Part shown: positions 43,440 to 56,785 of the stretch, piece by piece
Numbering within the stretch: the stretch's first letter is position 1
How the letters are laid out: every line of letters begins with the position of its first letter
Source of the DNA: Angiostrongylus vasorum
Taxonomy: Eukaryota > Nematoda > Chromadorea > Rhabditida > Metastrongylidae
DNA length: 64,000 nucleotides
Assembly (NCBI GenBank): GCA_018806985.1
Contig: JADANN010000345.1
Location: forward strand, 1,132,730 to 1,196,729
Direction: 5' to 3'
Notes under the pieces: generated by a model
Told to the model about the DNA's origin: nothing
The model's input: only the letters and a program-made list of their open reading frames with translations
Database searches by the model: none
Translations under genes and position numbers: made by a program

Positions 43440-46400
43440 GCGCTAGTTAGATGATTTTGGAGAGTTCGGTAAGGAAATGCTTGCAATAAGGAATAGCACA
43501 CATTGGACCGTTTTCGAGAGTTTCGCTCAGGAAACGCTTCCTTTAAGGTTCAGCGCTCGTTAGGTGATTTCGCAGGGTTTCCCTCGCAAAACCTCTGTTT
43601 CAAGGTTTAGCGCTCCTTAGACGATTTCGCAGTTTAACTCGGAAAACGGCTGTTTCAAAGTTTAGCGCTCGTCAGACGACTTTCGCAGAATTTCCCTGGC
43701 AATGTGGTTGTTTCAAGGTTTAGCCCTCGTTAGATGGTTTTGGAGAGTTCGGTAAGGAAATGCTTGCAATAAGGAATAGCACACATTGGACCGTTTTCGA
43801 GAGTTTCGCTCAGGAAACGCTTGTTTGAAGGTTCTGCTCCCGTTAGACGATTTCGCAGAGTTTCCCTCGCAAAACCTCTGTTTCAAGGTTTAGCGCTCCT
43901 TAGACGATTTCGCAGAGTTTCCCTCGGAAAACGGCTGTTTCAAAGTTTAGCGCTAGTTAGATGATTTTGGAGAGTTCGGTAAGGAAATGCTTGCAATAAG
44001 GAATAGCACACATTGGACCGTTTTCGAGAGTTTCGCTCAGGAAACGCTTCCTTTAAGGTTCAGCGCTCGTTAGGTGATTTCGCAGGGTTTCCCTCGCAAA
44101 ACCTCTGTTTCAAGGTTTAGCGCTCCTTAGACGATTTCGCAGTTTAACTCGGAAAACGGCTGTTTCAAGGTTTAGCGCTCCTTAGACGATTTCGCAGAGT
44201 TTCCCTCGGAAAACCGGCTGTTTCAAACGTTTAGCCCTCGTTAGATGGTTTTGGAGAGTTCGGTAAGGAAATGCTTGCAATAAGGAATAGCACACATTGG
44301 ACCGTTTTCGAGAGTTTCGCTCAGGAAACGCTTGTTTGAAGGTTCAGCGCTCGTTAGGTGATTTCGCAGAGTTTCCCTCGCAAAACCTCTGTTTCAAGGT
44401 TTAGCGCTCCTTAGACGATTTCGCAGAGTTTCCCTCGGAAAACGGCTGTTTCAAAGTTTAGCGCTAGTTAGATGATTTTGGAGAGTTCGGTAAGGAAATG
44501 CTTGCAATAAGGAATAGCACACATTGGACCGTTTTCGAGAGTTTCGCTCAGGAAACGCTTCCTTTAAGGTTCAGCGCTCGTTAGGTGATTTCGCAGGGTT
44601 TCCCTCGCAAAACCTCTGTTTCAAGGTTTAGCGCTCCTTAGACGATTTCGCAGTTTAACTCGGAAAACGGCTGTTTCAAAGTTTAGCGCTCGTCAGACGA
44701 CTTCGCAGAATTTCCCTGGCAATGTGGTTGTTTCAAGGTTTAGCCCTCGTTAGATGGTTTTGGAGAGTTCGGTAAGGAAATGCTTGCAATAAGGAATAGC
44801 ACACATTGGACCGTTTTCGAGAGTTTCGCTCAGGAAACGCTTGTTTGAAGGTTCTGCTCCCGTTAGACGATTTCGCAGAGTTTCCCTCGCAAAACCTCTG
44901 TTTCAAGGTTTAGCGCTCCTTAGACGATTTCGCAGAGTTTCCCTCGGAAAACGGCTGTTTCAAAGTTTAGCGCTAGTTAGATGATTTTGGAGAGTTCGGT
45001 AAGGAAATGCTTGCAATAAGGAATAGCACACATTGGACCGTTTTCGAGAGTTTCGCTCAGGAAACGCTTCCTTTAAGGTTCAGCGCTCGTTAGGTGATTT
45101 CGCAGGGTTTCCCTCGCAAAACCTCTGTTTCAAGGTTTAGCGCTCCTTAGACGATTTCGCAGTTTAACTCGGAAAACGGCTGTTTCAAGGTTTAGCGCTC
45201 CTTAGACGATTTCGCAGAGTTTCCCTCGGAAAACGGCTGTTTCAAACGTTTAGCCCTCGTTAGATGGTTTTGGAGAGTTCGGTAAGGAAATGCTTGCAAT
45301 AAGGAATAGCACACATTGGACCGTTTTCGAGAGTTTCGCTCAGGAAACGCTTCGTTTGAAGGTTCAGCGCTCGTTAGGTGATTTCGCAGAGTTTCCCTCG
45401 CAAAACCTCTGTTTCAAGGTTTAGCGCTCCTTAGACGATTTCGCAGAGTTTCCCTCGGAAAACGGCTGTTTCAAAGTTTAGCGCTAGTTAGATGATTTTG
45501 GAGAGTTCGGTAAGGAAATGCTTGCAATAAGGAATAGCACACATTGGACCGTTTTCGAGAGTTTCGCTCAGGAAACGCTTCCTTTAAGGTTCAGCGCTCG
45601 TTAGGTGATTTCGCAGGGTTTCCCTCGCAAAACCTCTGTTTCAAGGTTTAGCGCTCCTTAGACGATTTCGCAGTTTAACTCGGAAAACGGCTGTTTCAAA
45701 GTTTAGCGCTCGTCAGACGACTTCGCAGAATTTCCCTGGCAATGTGGTTGTTTCAAGGTTTAGCCCTCGTTAGATGGTTTTGGAGAGTTCGGTAAGGAAA
45801 TGCTTGCAATAAGGAATAGCACACATTGCACCGTTTTCGAGAGTTTCGCTCAGGAAACGCTTGTTTGAAGGTTCTGCTCCCGTTAGACGATTTCGCAGAG
45901 TTTCCCTCGCAAAACCTCTGTTTCAAGGTTTAGCGCTCCTTAGACGATTTCGCAGAGTTTCCCTCGGAAAACGGCTGTTTCAAAGTTTAGCGCTAGTTAG
46001 ATGATTTTGGAGAGTTCGGTAAGGAAATGCTTGCAATAAGGAATAGCACACATTGGACCGTTTTCGAGAGTTTCGCTCAGGAAACGCTTCCTTTAAGGTT
46101 CAGCGCTCGTTAGGTGATTTCGCAGAGGTTTCCCTCGCAAAACCTCTGTTTCAAGGTTTAGCGCTCCTTAGACGATTTCGCAGTTTAACTCGGAAAACGG
46201 CTGTTTCAAGGTTTAGCGCTCCTTAGATGATTTCGCAGAGTTTCCCTCGGAAAACCGGCTGTTTCAAACGTTTAGCGCTCGTTAGATGGTTTTGGAGAGT
46301 TCGGTAAGGAAATGCTTGCAATAAGGAATAGCACACATTGGACCGTTTTCGAGAGTTTCGCTCAGGAAACGCTTGCTTTTGAAGGTTCAGCGCTCGTTAG

Positions 46401-49400
46401 GTGATTTCGCAGAGTTTCCCTCGCAAAACCTCTGTTTCAAGGTTTAGCGCTCCTTAGACGATTTCGCAGAGTTTCCCTCGGAAAACGGCTGTTTCAAAGT
46501 TTAGCGCTAGTTAGATGATTTTGGAGAGTTCGGTAAGGAAATGCTTGCAATAAGGAATAGCACACATTGGACCGTTTTCGAGAGTTTCGCTCAGGAAACG
46601 CTTCCTTTAAGGTTCAGCGCTCGTTAGGTGATTTCGCAGGGTTTCCCTCGCAAAACCTCTGTTTCAAGGTTTAGCGCTCCTTAGACGATTTCGCAGTTTA
46701 ACTCGGAAAACGGCTGTTTCAAAGTTTAGCGCTCGTCAGACGACTTCGCAGAATTTCCCTGGCAATGTGGTTGTTTCAAGGTTTAGCCCTCGTTAGATGG
46801 TTTTGGAGAGTTCGGTAAGGAAATGCTTGCAATAAGGAATAGCACACATTGGACCGTTTTCGAGAGTTTCGCTCAGGAAACGCTTGTTTGAAGGTTCTGC
46901 TCCCGTTAGACGATTTCGCAGAGTTTCCCTCGCAAAACCTCTGTTTCAAGGTTTAGCGCTGCTTAGACGATTTCGCAGAGTTTCCCTCGGAAAACGGCTG
47001 TTTCAAAGTTTAGCGCTAGTTAGATGATTTTGGAGAGTTCGGTAAGGAAATGCTTGCAATAAGGAATAGCACACATTGGACCGTTTTCGAGAGTTTCGCT
47101 CAGGAAACGCTTCCTTTAAGGTTCAGCGCTCGTTAGGTGATTTCGCAGGGTTTCCCTCGCAAAACCTCTGTTTCAAGGTTTAGCGCTCCTTAGACGATTT
47201 CGCAGTTTAACTCGGAAAACGGCTGTTTCAAGGTTTAGCGCTCCTTAGATGATTTCGCAGAGTTTCCCCCGGAAACCGGCTGTTTCAACGTTTAGCGCTC
47301 GTTAGATGGTTTTGGAGAGTTCGGTAAGGAAATGCTTGCAATAAGGAATAGCACACATTGGACCGTTTTCGAGAGTTTCGCTCAGGAAACGCTTCGTTTG
47401 AAGGTTCAGCGCTCGTTAGGTGATTTCGCAGAGTTTCCCTCGCAAAACCTCTGTTTCAAGGTTTAGCGCTCCTTAGACGATTTCGCAGAGTTTCCCTCGG
47501 AAAACGGCTGTTTCAAAGTTTAGCGCTAGTTAGATGATTTTGGAGAGTTCGGTAAGGAAATGCTTGCAATAAGGAATAGCACACATTGGACCGTTTTCGA
47601 GAGTTTCGCTCAGGAAACGCTTCCTTTAAGGTTCAGCGCTCGTTAGGTGATTTCGCAGGGTTTCCCTCGCAAAACCTCTGTTTCAAGGTTTAGCGCTCCT
47701 TAGACGATTTCGCAGTTTAACTCGGAAAACGGCTGTTTCAAAGTTTAGCGCTCGTCAGACGACTTCGCAGAATTTCCCTGGCAATGTGGTTGTTTCAAGG
47801 TTTAGCCCTCGTTAGATGGTTTTGGAGAGTTCGGTAAGGAAATGCTTGCAATAAGGAATAGCACACATTGGACCGTTTTCGAGAGTTTCGCTCAGGAAAC
47901 GCTTGTTTGAAGGGTTCAGCTCTCGTTAGACGATTTCGCAGAGTTTCCCTCGCAAAACCTCTGTTTCAAGGTTTAGCGCTGCTTAGACGATTTCGCAGAG
48001 TTTCCCTCGGAAAACGGCTGTTTCAAAGTTTAGCGCTAGTTAGATGATTTTGGAGAGTTCGGTAAGGAAATGCTTGCAATAAGGAATAGCACACATTGGA
48101 CCGTTTTCGAGAGTTTCGCTCAGGAAACGCTTCCTTTAAGGTTCAGCGCTCGTTAGGTGATTTCGCAGAGTTTCCCTCGCAAAACCTCTGTTTCAAGGTT
48201 TAGCGCTCCTTAGACGATTTCGCAGTTTAACTCGGAAAACGGCTGTTTCAAGGTTTAGCGCTCCTTAGATGATTTCGCAGAGTTTCCCACGGAAACCGCT
48301 GTTTCAACGTTTAGCCCTCGTTAGATGGTTTTGGAGAGTTCGGTAAGGAAATGCTTGCAATAAGGAATAGCACACATTGGACCGTTTTCGAGAGTTTCGC
48401 TCAGGAAACGCTTGCTTTTGAAGGTTCAGCGCTCGTTAGGTGATTTCGCAGAGTTTCCCTCGCAAAACCTCTGTTTCAAGGTTTAGCGCTCCTTAGACGA
48501 TTTCGCAGAGTTTCCCTCGGAAAACGGCTGTTTCAAAGTTTAGCGCTAGTTAGATGATTTTGGAGAGTTCGGTAAGGAAATGCTTGCAATAAGGAATAGC
48601 ACACATTGGACCGTTTTCGAGAGTTTCGCTCAGGAAACGCTTCCTTTAAGGTTCAGCGCTCGTTAGGTGATTTCGCAGGGGTTTCCCTCGCAAAACCTCT
48701 GTTTCAAGGTTTAGCGCTCCTTAGACGATTTCGCAGTTTAACTCGGAAAACGGCTGTTTCAAAGTTTAGCGCTCGTCAGACGACTTCGCAGAATTTCCCT
48801 GGCAATGTGGTTGTTTCAAGGTTTAGCCCTCGTTAGATGGTTTTGGAGAGTTCGGTAAGGAAATGCTTGCAATAAGGAATAGCACACATTGGACCGTTTT
48901 CGAGAGTTTCGCTCAGGAAACGCTTGTTTGAAGGGTTCTGCTCCCGTTAGACGATTTCGCAGAGTTTCCCTCGCAAAACCTCTGTTTCAAGGTTTAGCGC
49001 TCCTTAGACGATTTCGCAGAGTTTCCCTCGGAAAACGGCTGTTTCAAAGTTTAGCGCTAGTTAGATGATTTTGGAGAGTTCGGTAAGGAAATGCTTGCAA
49101 TAAGGAATAGCACACATTGGACCGTTTTCGAGAGTTTCGCTCAGGAAACGCTTCCTTTAAGGGTTCAGCGCTCGTTAGGTGATTTCGCAGGGTTTCCCTC
49201 GCAAAACCTCTGTTTCAAGGTTTAGCGCTCCTTAGACGATTTCGCAGTTTAACTCGGAAAACGGCTGTTTCAAGGTTTAGCGCTCCTTAGATGATTTCGC
49301 AGAGTTTCCCTCGGAAAACCGGCTGTTTCAACGTTTAGCCCTCGTTAGATGGTTTTGGAGAGTTCGGTAAGGAAATGCTTGCAATAAGGAATAGCACACA

Positions 49401-51100
49401 TTGGACCGTTTTCGAGAGTTTCGCTCAGGAAACGCTTGCTTTTGAAGGTTCAGCGCTCGTTAGGTGATTTCGCAGAGTTTCCCTCGCAAAACCTCTGTTT
49501 CAAGGTTTAGCGCTCCTTAGACGATTTCGCAGAGTTTCCCTCGGAAAACGGCTGTTTCAAAGTTTAGCGCTAGTTAGATGATTTTGGAGAGTTCGGTAAG
49601 GAAATGCTTGCAATAAGGAATAGCACACATTGGACCGTTTTCGAGAGTTTCGCTCAGGGAAACGCTTCCTTTAAGGTTCAGCGCTCGTTAGGTGATTTCG
49701 CAGAGTTTCCCTCGCAAAACCTCTGTTTCAAGGTTTAGCGCTCCTTAGACGATTTCGCGAGTTTAACTCGGAAAACGGCTGTTTCAAAGTTTAGCGCTCG
49801 TCAGACGACTTCGCAGAATTTCCCTGGCAATGTGGTTGTTTCAAGGTTTAGCCCTCGTTAGATGGTTTTGGAGAGTTCGGTAAGGAAATGCTTGCAATAA
49901 GGAATAGCACACATTGGACCGTTTTCGAGAGTTTCGCTCAGGAAACGCTTGTTTGAAGGTTCTGCTCCCGTTAGACGATTTCGCAGAGTTTCCCTCGCAA
50001 AACCTCTGTTTCAAGGTTTAGCGCTGCTTAGACGATTTCGCAGAGTTTCCCTCGGAAAACGGCTGTTTCAAAGTTTAGCGCTAGTTAGATGATTTTTGGA
50101 GAGTTCGGTAAGGAAATGCTTGCAATAAGGAATAGCACACATTGGACCGTTTTCGAGAGTTTCGCTCAGGAAACGCTTCCTTTAAGGTTCAGCGCTCGTT
50201 AGGTGATTTCGCAGGGTTTCCCTCGCAAAACCTCTGTTTCAAGGTTTAGCGCTCCTTAGACGATTTCGCAGTTTAACTCGGAAAACGGCTGTTTCAAGGT
50301 TTAGCGCTCCTTAGATGATTTCGCAGAGTTTCCCACGGAAACCGCTGTTTCAACGTTTAGCGCTCGTTAGATGGTTTTGGAGAGTTCGGTAAGGAAATGC
50401 TTGCAATAAGGAATAGCACACATTGGACCGTTTTCGAGAGTTTCGCTCAGGAAACGCTTCGTTTGAAAGGTTCAGCGCTCGTTAGGTGATTTCGCAGAGT
50501 TTCCCTCGCAAAACCTCTGTTTCAAGGTTTAGCGCTCCTTAGACGATTTCGCAGAGTTTAACTCGGAAAACGGCTGTTTCAAAGTTTAGCGCTAGTTAGA
50601 TGATTTTGGAGAGTTCGGTAAGGAAATGCTTGCAATAAGGAATAGCACACATTGGACCGTTTTCGAGAGTTTCGCTCAGGAAACGCTTCCTTTAAGGTTC
50701 AGCGCTCGTTAGGTGATTTCGCAGGGTTTCCCTCGCAAAACCTCTGTTTCAAGGTTTAGCGCTCCTTAGACGATTTCGCAGTTTAACTCGGAAAACGGCT
50801 GTTTCAAAGTTTAGCGCTCGTCAGACGACTTCGCAGAATTTCCCTGGCAATGTGGTTGTTTCAAGGTTTAGCCCTCGTTAGATGGTTTTGGAGAGTTCGG
50901 TAAGGAAATGCTTGCAATAAGGAATAGCACACATTGGACCGTTTTCGAGAGTTTCGCTCAGGAAACGCTTGTTTGAAGGGTTCTGCTCCCGTTAGACGAT
51001 TTCGCAGAGTTTCCCTCGCAAAACCTCTGTTTCAAGGTTTAGCGCTGCTTAGACGATTTCGCAGAGTTTCCCTCGGAAAACGGCTGTTTCAAAGTTTAGC
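43440..51100. repeat. 1.02-kb super-unit of the satellite, about seven to eight tandem copies
   Basis: The rare marker GTCAGACGAC before the GGCAATGTGG monomer recurs at 43671, 44692, 45712, 46735, 47754, 48775, 49800 and 50820, spacings of 1019-1025. Each super-unit holds four anchor cassettes of about 228, 282, 230 and 280 bp, that is 4-, 5-, 4- and 5-mers, 18 monomers in all. The next marker comes after 1422 bases (52242), so the regular phase ends there. Confidence 0.9.
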
Positions 51101-54100
51101 GCTAGTTAGATGATTTTGGAGAGTTCGGTAAGGAAATGCTTGCAATAAGGAATAGCACACATTGGACCGTTTTCGAGAGTTTCGCTCAGGAAACGCTTGT
51201 TTGAAGGTTCTGCTCCCGTTAGACGATTTCGCAGAGTTTCCCTCGGAAAACGGCTGTTTCAAAGTTTAGCGCTAGTTAGATGGTTTTGGAGAGTTCGGTA
51301 AGGAAATGCTTGCAATAAGGAATAGCACACATTGGACCGTTTTCGAGAGTTTCGCTCAGGAAACGCTTGTTTGAAGGTTCAGCGCTCGTTAGTTGATTTC
51401 GCAGAGTATGCCCTCGCAAAAAGCGCTGTTTCAAGGTTTAGCGCTCCTTAGACGATTTCGCAGAGTTTCCCTCGGAAAACGGCTGTTTCAAAGTTTAGCG
51501 CTAGTTAGATGATTTTGGAGAGTTCGGTAAGGAAATGCTTGCAATAAGGAATAGCACACATTGGACCGTTTTCGAGAGTTTCGCTCAGGAAACGCTTCCT
51601 TTAAGGTTCAGCGCTCGTTTAGGTGATTTCGCAGAGTTTGCCCTCGCAAAACCTCTGTTTCAAGGTTTAGCGCTCCTTAGACGATTTCGCAGTTTAACTC
51701 GGAAAACGGCTGTTTCAAGGTTTAGCGCTCCTTAGATGATTTCGCAGAGTTTCCCACGGAAACCGCTGTTTCAACGTTTAGCCCTCGTTAGATGGTTTTG
51801 GAGAGTTCGGTAAGGAAATGCTTGCAATAAGGGAATAGCACACATTGGACCGTTTTCGAGAGTTTCGCTCAGGAAACGCTTGCTTTGAAAGGTTCAGCGC
51901 TCGTTAGGTGATTTCGCAGAGTTTCCCTCGCAAAACCTCTGTTTCAAGGTTTAGCGCTCCTTAGACGATTTCGCAGAGTTTCCCTCGGAAAACGGCTGTT
52001 TCAAAGTTTAGCGCTAGTTAGATGATTTTGGAGAGTTCGGTAAGGAAATGCTTGCAATAAGGAATAGCACACATTGGACCGTTTTCGAGAGTTTCGCTCA
52101 GGAAACGCTTCCTTTAAGGTTCAGCGCTCGTTAGGTGATTTCGCAGGGTTTCCCTCGCAAAACCTCTGTTTCAAGGTTTAGCGCTCCTTAGACGATTTCG
52201 CAGTTTAACTCGGAAAACGGCTGTTTCAAAGTTTAGCGCTCGTCAGACGACTTCGCAGAATTTCCCTGGCAATGTGGTTGTTTCAAGGTTTAGCCCTCGT
52301 TAGATGGTTTTGGAGAGTTCGGTAAGGAAATGCTTGCAATAAGGAATAGCACACATTGGACCGTTTTCGAGAGTTTCGCTCAGGAAACGCTTGTTTGAAG
52401 GTTCTGCTCCCGTTAGACGATTTCGCAGAGTTTCCCTCGCAAAACCTCTGTTTCAAGGTTTAGCGCTGCTTAGACGATTTCGCAGAGTTTCCCTCGGAAA
52501 ACGGCTGTTTCAAAGTTTAGCGCTAGTTAGATGATTTTGGAGAGTTCGGTAAGGAAATGCTTGCAATAAGGAATAGCACACATTGGACCGTTTTCGAGAG
52601 TTTCGCTCAGGAAACGCTTGTTTGAAGGTTCTGCTCCCGTTAGACGATTTCGCAGAGTTTCCCTCGGAAAACGGCTGTTTCAAAGTTTAGCGCTAGTTAG
52701 ATGATTTTGGAGAGTTCGGTAAGGAAATGCTTGCAATAAGGAATAGCACACATTGGACCGTTTTCGAGAGTTTCGCTCAGGAAACGCTTCCTTTAAGGTT
52801 CAGCGCTCGTTAGGTGATTTCGCAGGGTTTCCCTCGCAAAACCTCTGTTTCAAGGTTTAGCGCTCCTTAGACGATTTCGCAGTTTAACTCGGAAAACGGC
52901 TGTTTCAAAGTTTAGCGCTCGTCAGACGACTTCGCAGAATTTCCCTGGCAATGTGGTTGTTTCAAGGTTTAGCCCTCGTTAGATGGTTTTGGAGAGTTCG
53001 GTAAGGAAATGCTTGCAATAAGGAATAGCACACATTGGACCGTTTTCGAGAGTTTCGCTCAGGAAACGCTTGTTTGAAGGTTCTGCTCCCGTTAGACGAT
53101 TTCGCAGAGTTTCCCTCGGAAAACGGCTGTTTCAAAGTTTAGCGCTAGTTAGATGATTTTGGAGAGTTCGGTAAGGAAATGCTTGCAATAAGGAATAGCA
53201 CACATTGGACCGTTTTCGAGAGTTTCGCTCAGGAAACGCTTCGTTTGAAGGTTCAGCGCTCGTTAGGTGATTTCGCAGAGTTTCCCTCGCAAAACCTCTG
53301 TTTCAAGGTTTAGCGCTCCTTAGACGATTTCGCAGAGTTTCACTCGGAAAACGGCTGTTTCAAAGTTTAGCGCTCGTCAGACGACTTCGCAGAATTTCCC
53401 TGGCAATGTGGTTGTTTCAAGGTTTAGCCCTCGTTAGATGGTTTTGGAGAGTTCGGTAAGGAAATGCTTGCAATAAGGAATAGCACACATTGGACCGTTT
53501 TCGAGAGTTTCGCTCAGGAAACGCATGTTTGAAGGTTCAGCGCTCGTTAGTTGATTTCGCAGAGTATGCCCTCGCAAAAGGTCTGTTTCAAGGTTTAGCG
53601 CTCCTTAGACGATTTCGCAGAGTTTCCCTCGGAAAACGGCTGTTTCAAAGTTTAGCGCTAGTTAGATGATTTTGGAGAGTTCGGTAAGGAAATGCTTGCA
53701 ATAAGGAATAGCACACATTGGACCGTTTTCGAGAGTTTCGCTCAGGAAACGCTTCCTTTAAGGTTCAGCGCTCGTTAGGTGATTTCGCAGAGTTTCCCTC
53801 GCAAAACCTCTGTTTCAAGGTTTAGCGCTCCTTAGACGATTTCGCAGTTTAACTCGGAAAACGGCTGTTTCAAAGGTTTAGCGCTCGTCAGACGATTTCG
53901 CAGAGTTTCCCTCGGAAAACGGCTGTTTCAAAGGTTTAGCCCTCGTTAGATGGTTTTGGAGAGTTCGGTAAGGAAATGCTTGCAATAAGGAATAGCACAC
54001 ATTGGACCGTTTTCGAGAGTTTCGCTCAGGAAACGCTTGTTTGAAGGTTCAGCGCTCGTTAGGTGATTTCGCAGAGTTTCCCTCGCAAAAACCTCTGTTT

Positions 54101-56785
54101 CAAGGTTTAGCGCTCCTTAGACGATTTCGCAGAGTTTCCCTCGGAAAACGGCTGTTTCAAAGTTTAGCGCTAGTTAGATGATTTTGGAGAGTTCGGTAAG
54201 GAAATGCTTGCAATAAGGAATAGCACACATTGGACCGTTTTCGAGAGTTTCGCTCAGGAAACGCTTCCTTTGAAAGGTTCAGCGCTCGTTAGGTGATTTC
54301 GCAGAGTTTCCCTCGCAAAACCTCTGTTTCAAGGTTTAGCGCTCCTTAGACGATTTCGCGAGTTTAACTCGGAAAACGGCTGTTTCAAAGTTTAGCGCTC
54401 GTCAGACGACTTCGCAGAATTTCCCTGGCAATGTGGTTGTTTCAAGGTTTAGCCCTCGTTAGATGGTTTTGGAGAGTTCGGTAAGGAAATGCTTGCAATA
54501 AGGAATAGCACACATTGGACCGTTTTCGAGAGTTTCGCTCAGGAAACGCTTGTTTGAAGGTTCAGCGCTCGTTAGGTGATTTCGCAGAGTTTCCCTCGCA
54601 AAACCTCTGTTTCAAGGTTTAGCGCTCCTTAGACGATTTCGCAGAGTTTCCCTCGGAAAACGGCTGTTTCAAAGTTTAGCGCTAGTTAGATGATTTTGGA
54701 GAGTTCGGTAAGGAAATGCTTGCAATAAGGAATAGCACACATTGGACCGTTTTCGAGAGTTTCGCTCAGGAAACGCTTGTTTGAAGGTTCTGCTCCCGTT
54801 AGACGATTTCGCAGAGTTTCCCTCGGAAAACGGCTGTTTCAAAGTTTAGCGCTAGTTAGATGATTTTGGAGAGTTCGGTAAGGGAAATGCTTGCAATAAG
54901 GAATAGCACACATTGGACCGTTTTCGAGAGTTTCGCTCAGGAAACGCTTCCTTTAAGGTTCAGCGCTCGTTAGGTGATTTCGCAGGGTTTCCCTCGCAAA
55001 ACCTCTGTTTCAAGGTTTAGCGCTCCTTAGACGATTTCGCAGTTTAACTCGGAAAACGGCTGTTTCAAAGTTTAGCGCTCGTCAGACGACTTCGCAGAAT
55101 TTCCCTGGCAATGTGGTTGTTTCAAGGTTTAGCCCTCGTTAGATGGTTTTGGAGAGTTCGGTAAGGAAATGCTTGCAATAAGGAATAGCACACATTGGAC
55201 CGTTTTCGAGAGTTTCGCTCAGGAAACGCTTCCTTTAAGGTTCAGCGCTCGTTAGGTGATTTCGCAGAGTTTGCCCTCGCAAAACCTCTGTTTCAAGGTT
55301 TAGCGCTCCTTAGACGATTTCGCAGAGTTTCCCTCGGAAAACGGCTGTTTCAAAGTTTAGCGCTAGTTAGATGATTTTGGAGAGTTCGGTAAGGAAATGC
55401 TTGCAATAAGGAATAGCACACATTGGACCGTTTTCGAGAGTTTCGCTCAGGAAACGCTTCCTTTAAGGTTCAGCGCTCGTTAGGTGATTTCGCAGAGTTT
55501 CCCTCGCAAAACCTCTGTTTCAAGGTTTAGCGCTCCTTAGACGATTTCGCAGTTTAACTCGGAAAACGGCTGTTTCAAAGTGTAGCGCTCGTTAGACGAT
55601 TTCGCAGAGTTTCCCTCGGAAACGCGCTGTTTCAAAGTTTAGCGCTCCTTAGATGGTTTTGGAGAGTTCGGTAAGGAAATGCTTGCAATAAGGAATAGCA
55701 CACATTGGACCGTTTTCGAGAGTTTCGCTCAGGAAACGCTTGTTTGAGGTTCAGCGCTCTTTAGTTGATTTCGCAGAGTATGCCTCGCAAAAGGCTGTTT
55801 CAAGGTTTAGCGCTCCTTAGACGATTTCGCAGAGTTTCCCTCGGAAAACGGCTGTTTCAAAGGTTTAGCGCTCCTTAGACGATTTCGCAGAGTATGCCTC
55901 GCAAAATGCTGTTTCAAGGTTTAGCGCTCCTTAGACGATTTCGCAGAGTTTCCCTCGCAAAACCTCTGTTTCAAAGGTTTAGCGCTCCTTAGACGATTTC
56001 GCAGAGTTTCCCTCGGAAAACGGCTGTTTCAAAGTTTAGCGCTAGTTAGATGATTTTGGAGAGTTCGGTAAGGAAATGCTTGCAATAAGGAATAGCACAC
56101 ATTGGACCGTTTTCGAGAGTTTCGCTCAGGAAACGCTTGTTTGAAGGTTCTGCTCCCGTTAGACGATTTCGCAGAGTTTCCCTCGCAAAACCTCTGTTTC
56201 AAGGTTTAGCGCTCCTTAGACGATTTCGCAGAGTTTCCCTCGGAAAACGGCTGTTTCAAGGTTTAGCGCTCCTTAGACGATTTCGCAGAGTTTCCCTCGG
56301 AAAACGGCTGTTTCAAAGTTTAGCGCTCCTTAGATGGTTTTGGAGAGTTCGGTAAGGAAATGCTTGCAATAAGGAATAGCACACATTGGACCGTTTTCGA
56401 GAGTTTCGCTCAGGAAACGCTTGTTTGAAGGTTCAGCGCTCTTTAGTTGATTTCGCAGAGTATGCCTCGCAAAAGGCTGTTTCAAGGTTTAGCGCTCCTT
56501 AGACGATTTCGCAGAGTTTCCCTCGGAAAACGGCTGTTTCAAGGTATAGCGCTCCTTAGACGATTTCGCAGAGTATGCCCTCGCAAAAACTGCTGTTTCA
56601 AGGTTTAGCGCTCCTTAGACGATTTCGCAGAGTTTCCCTCGCAAAACCTCTGTTTCAAAGGTTTAGCGCTCCTTAGACGATTTCGCAGAGTTTCCCTCGG
56701 AAAACGGCTGTTTCAAAGTTTAGCGCTCCTTAGATGGTTTTGGAGAGTTCGGTAAGGAAATGCTTGCAATAAGGAATAGCACACA

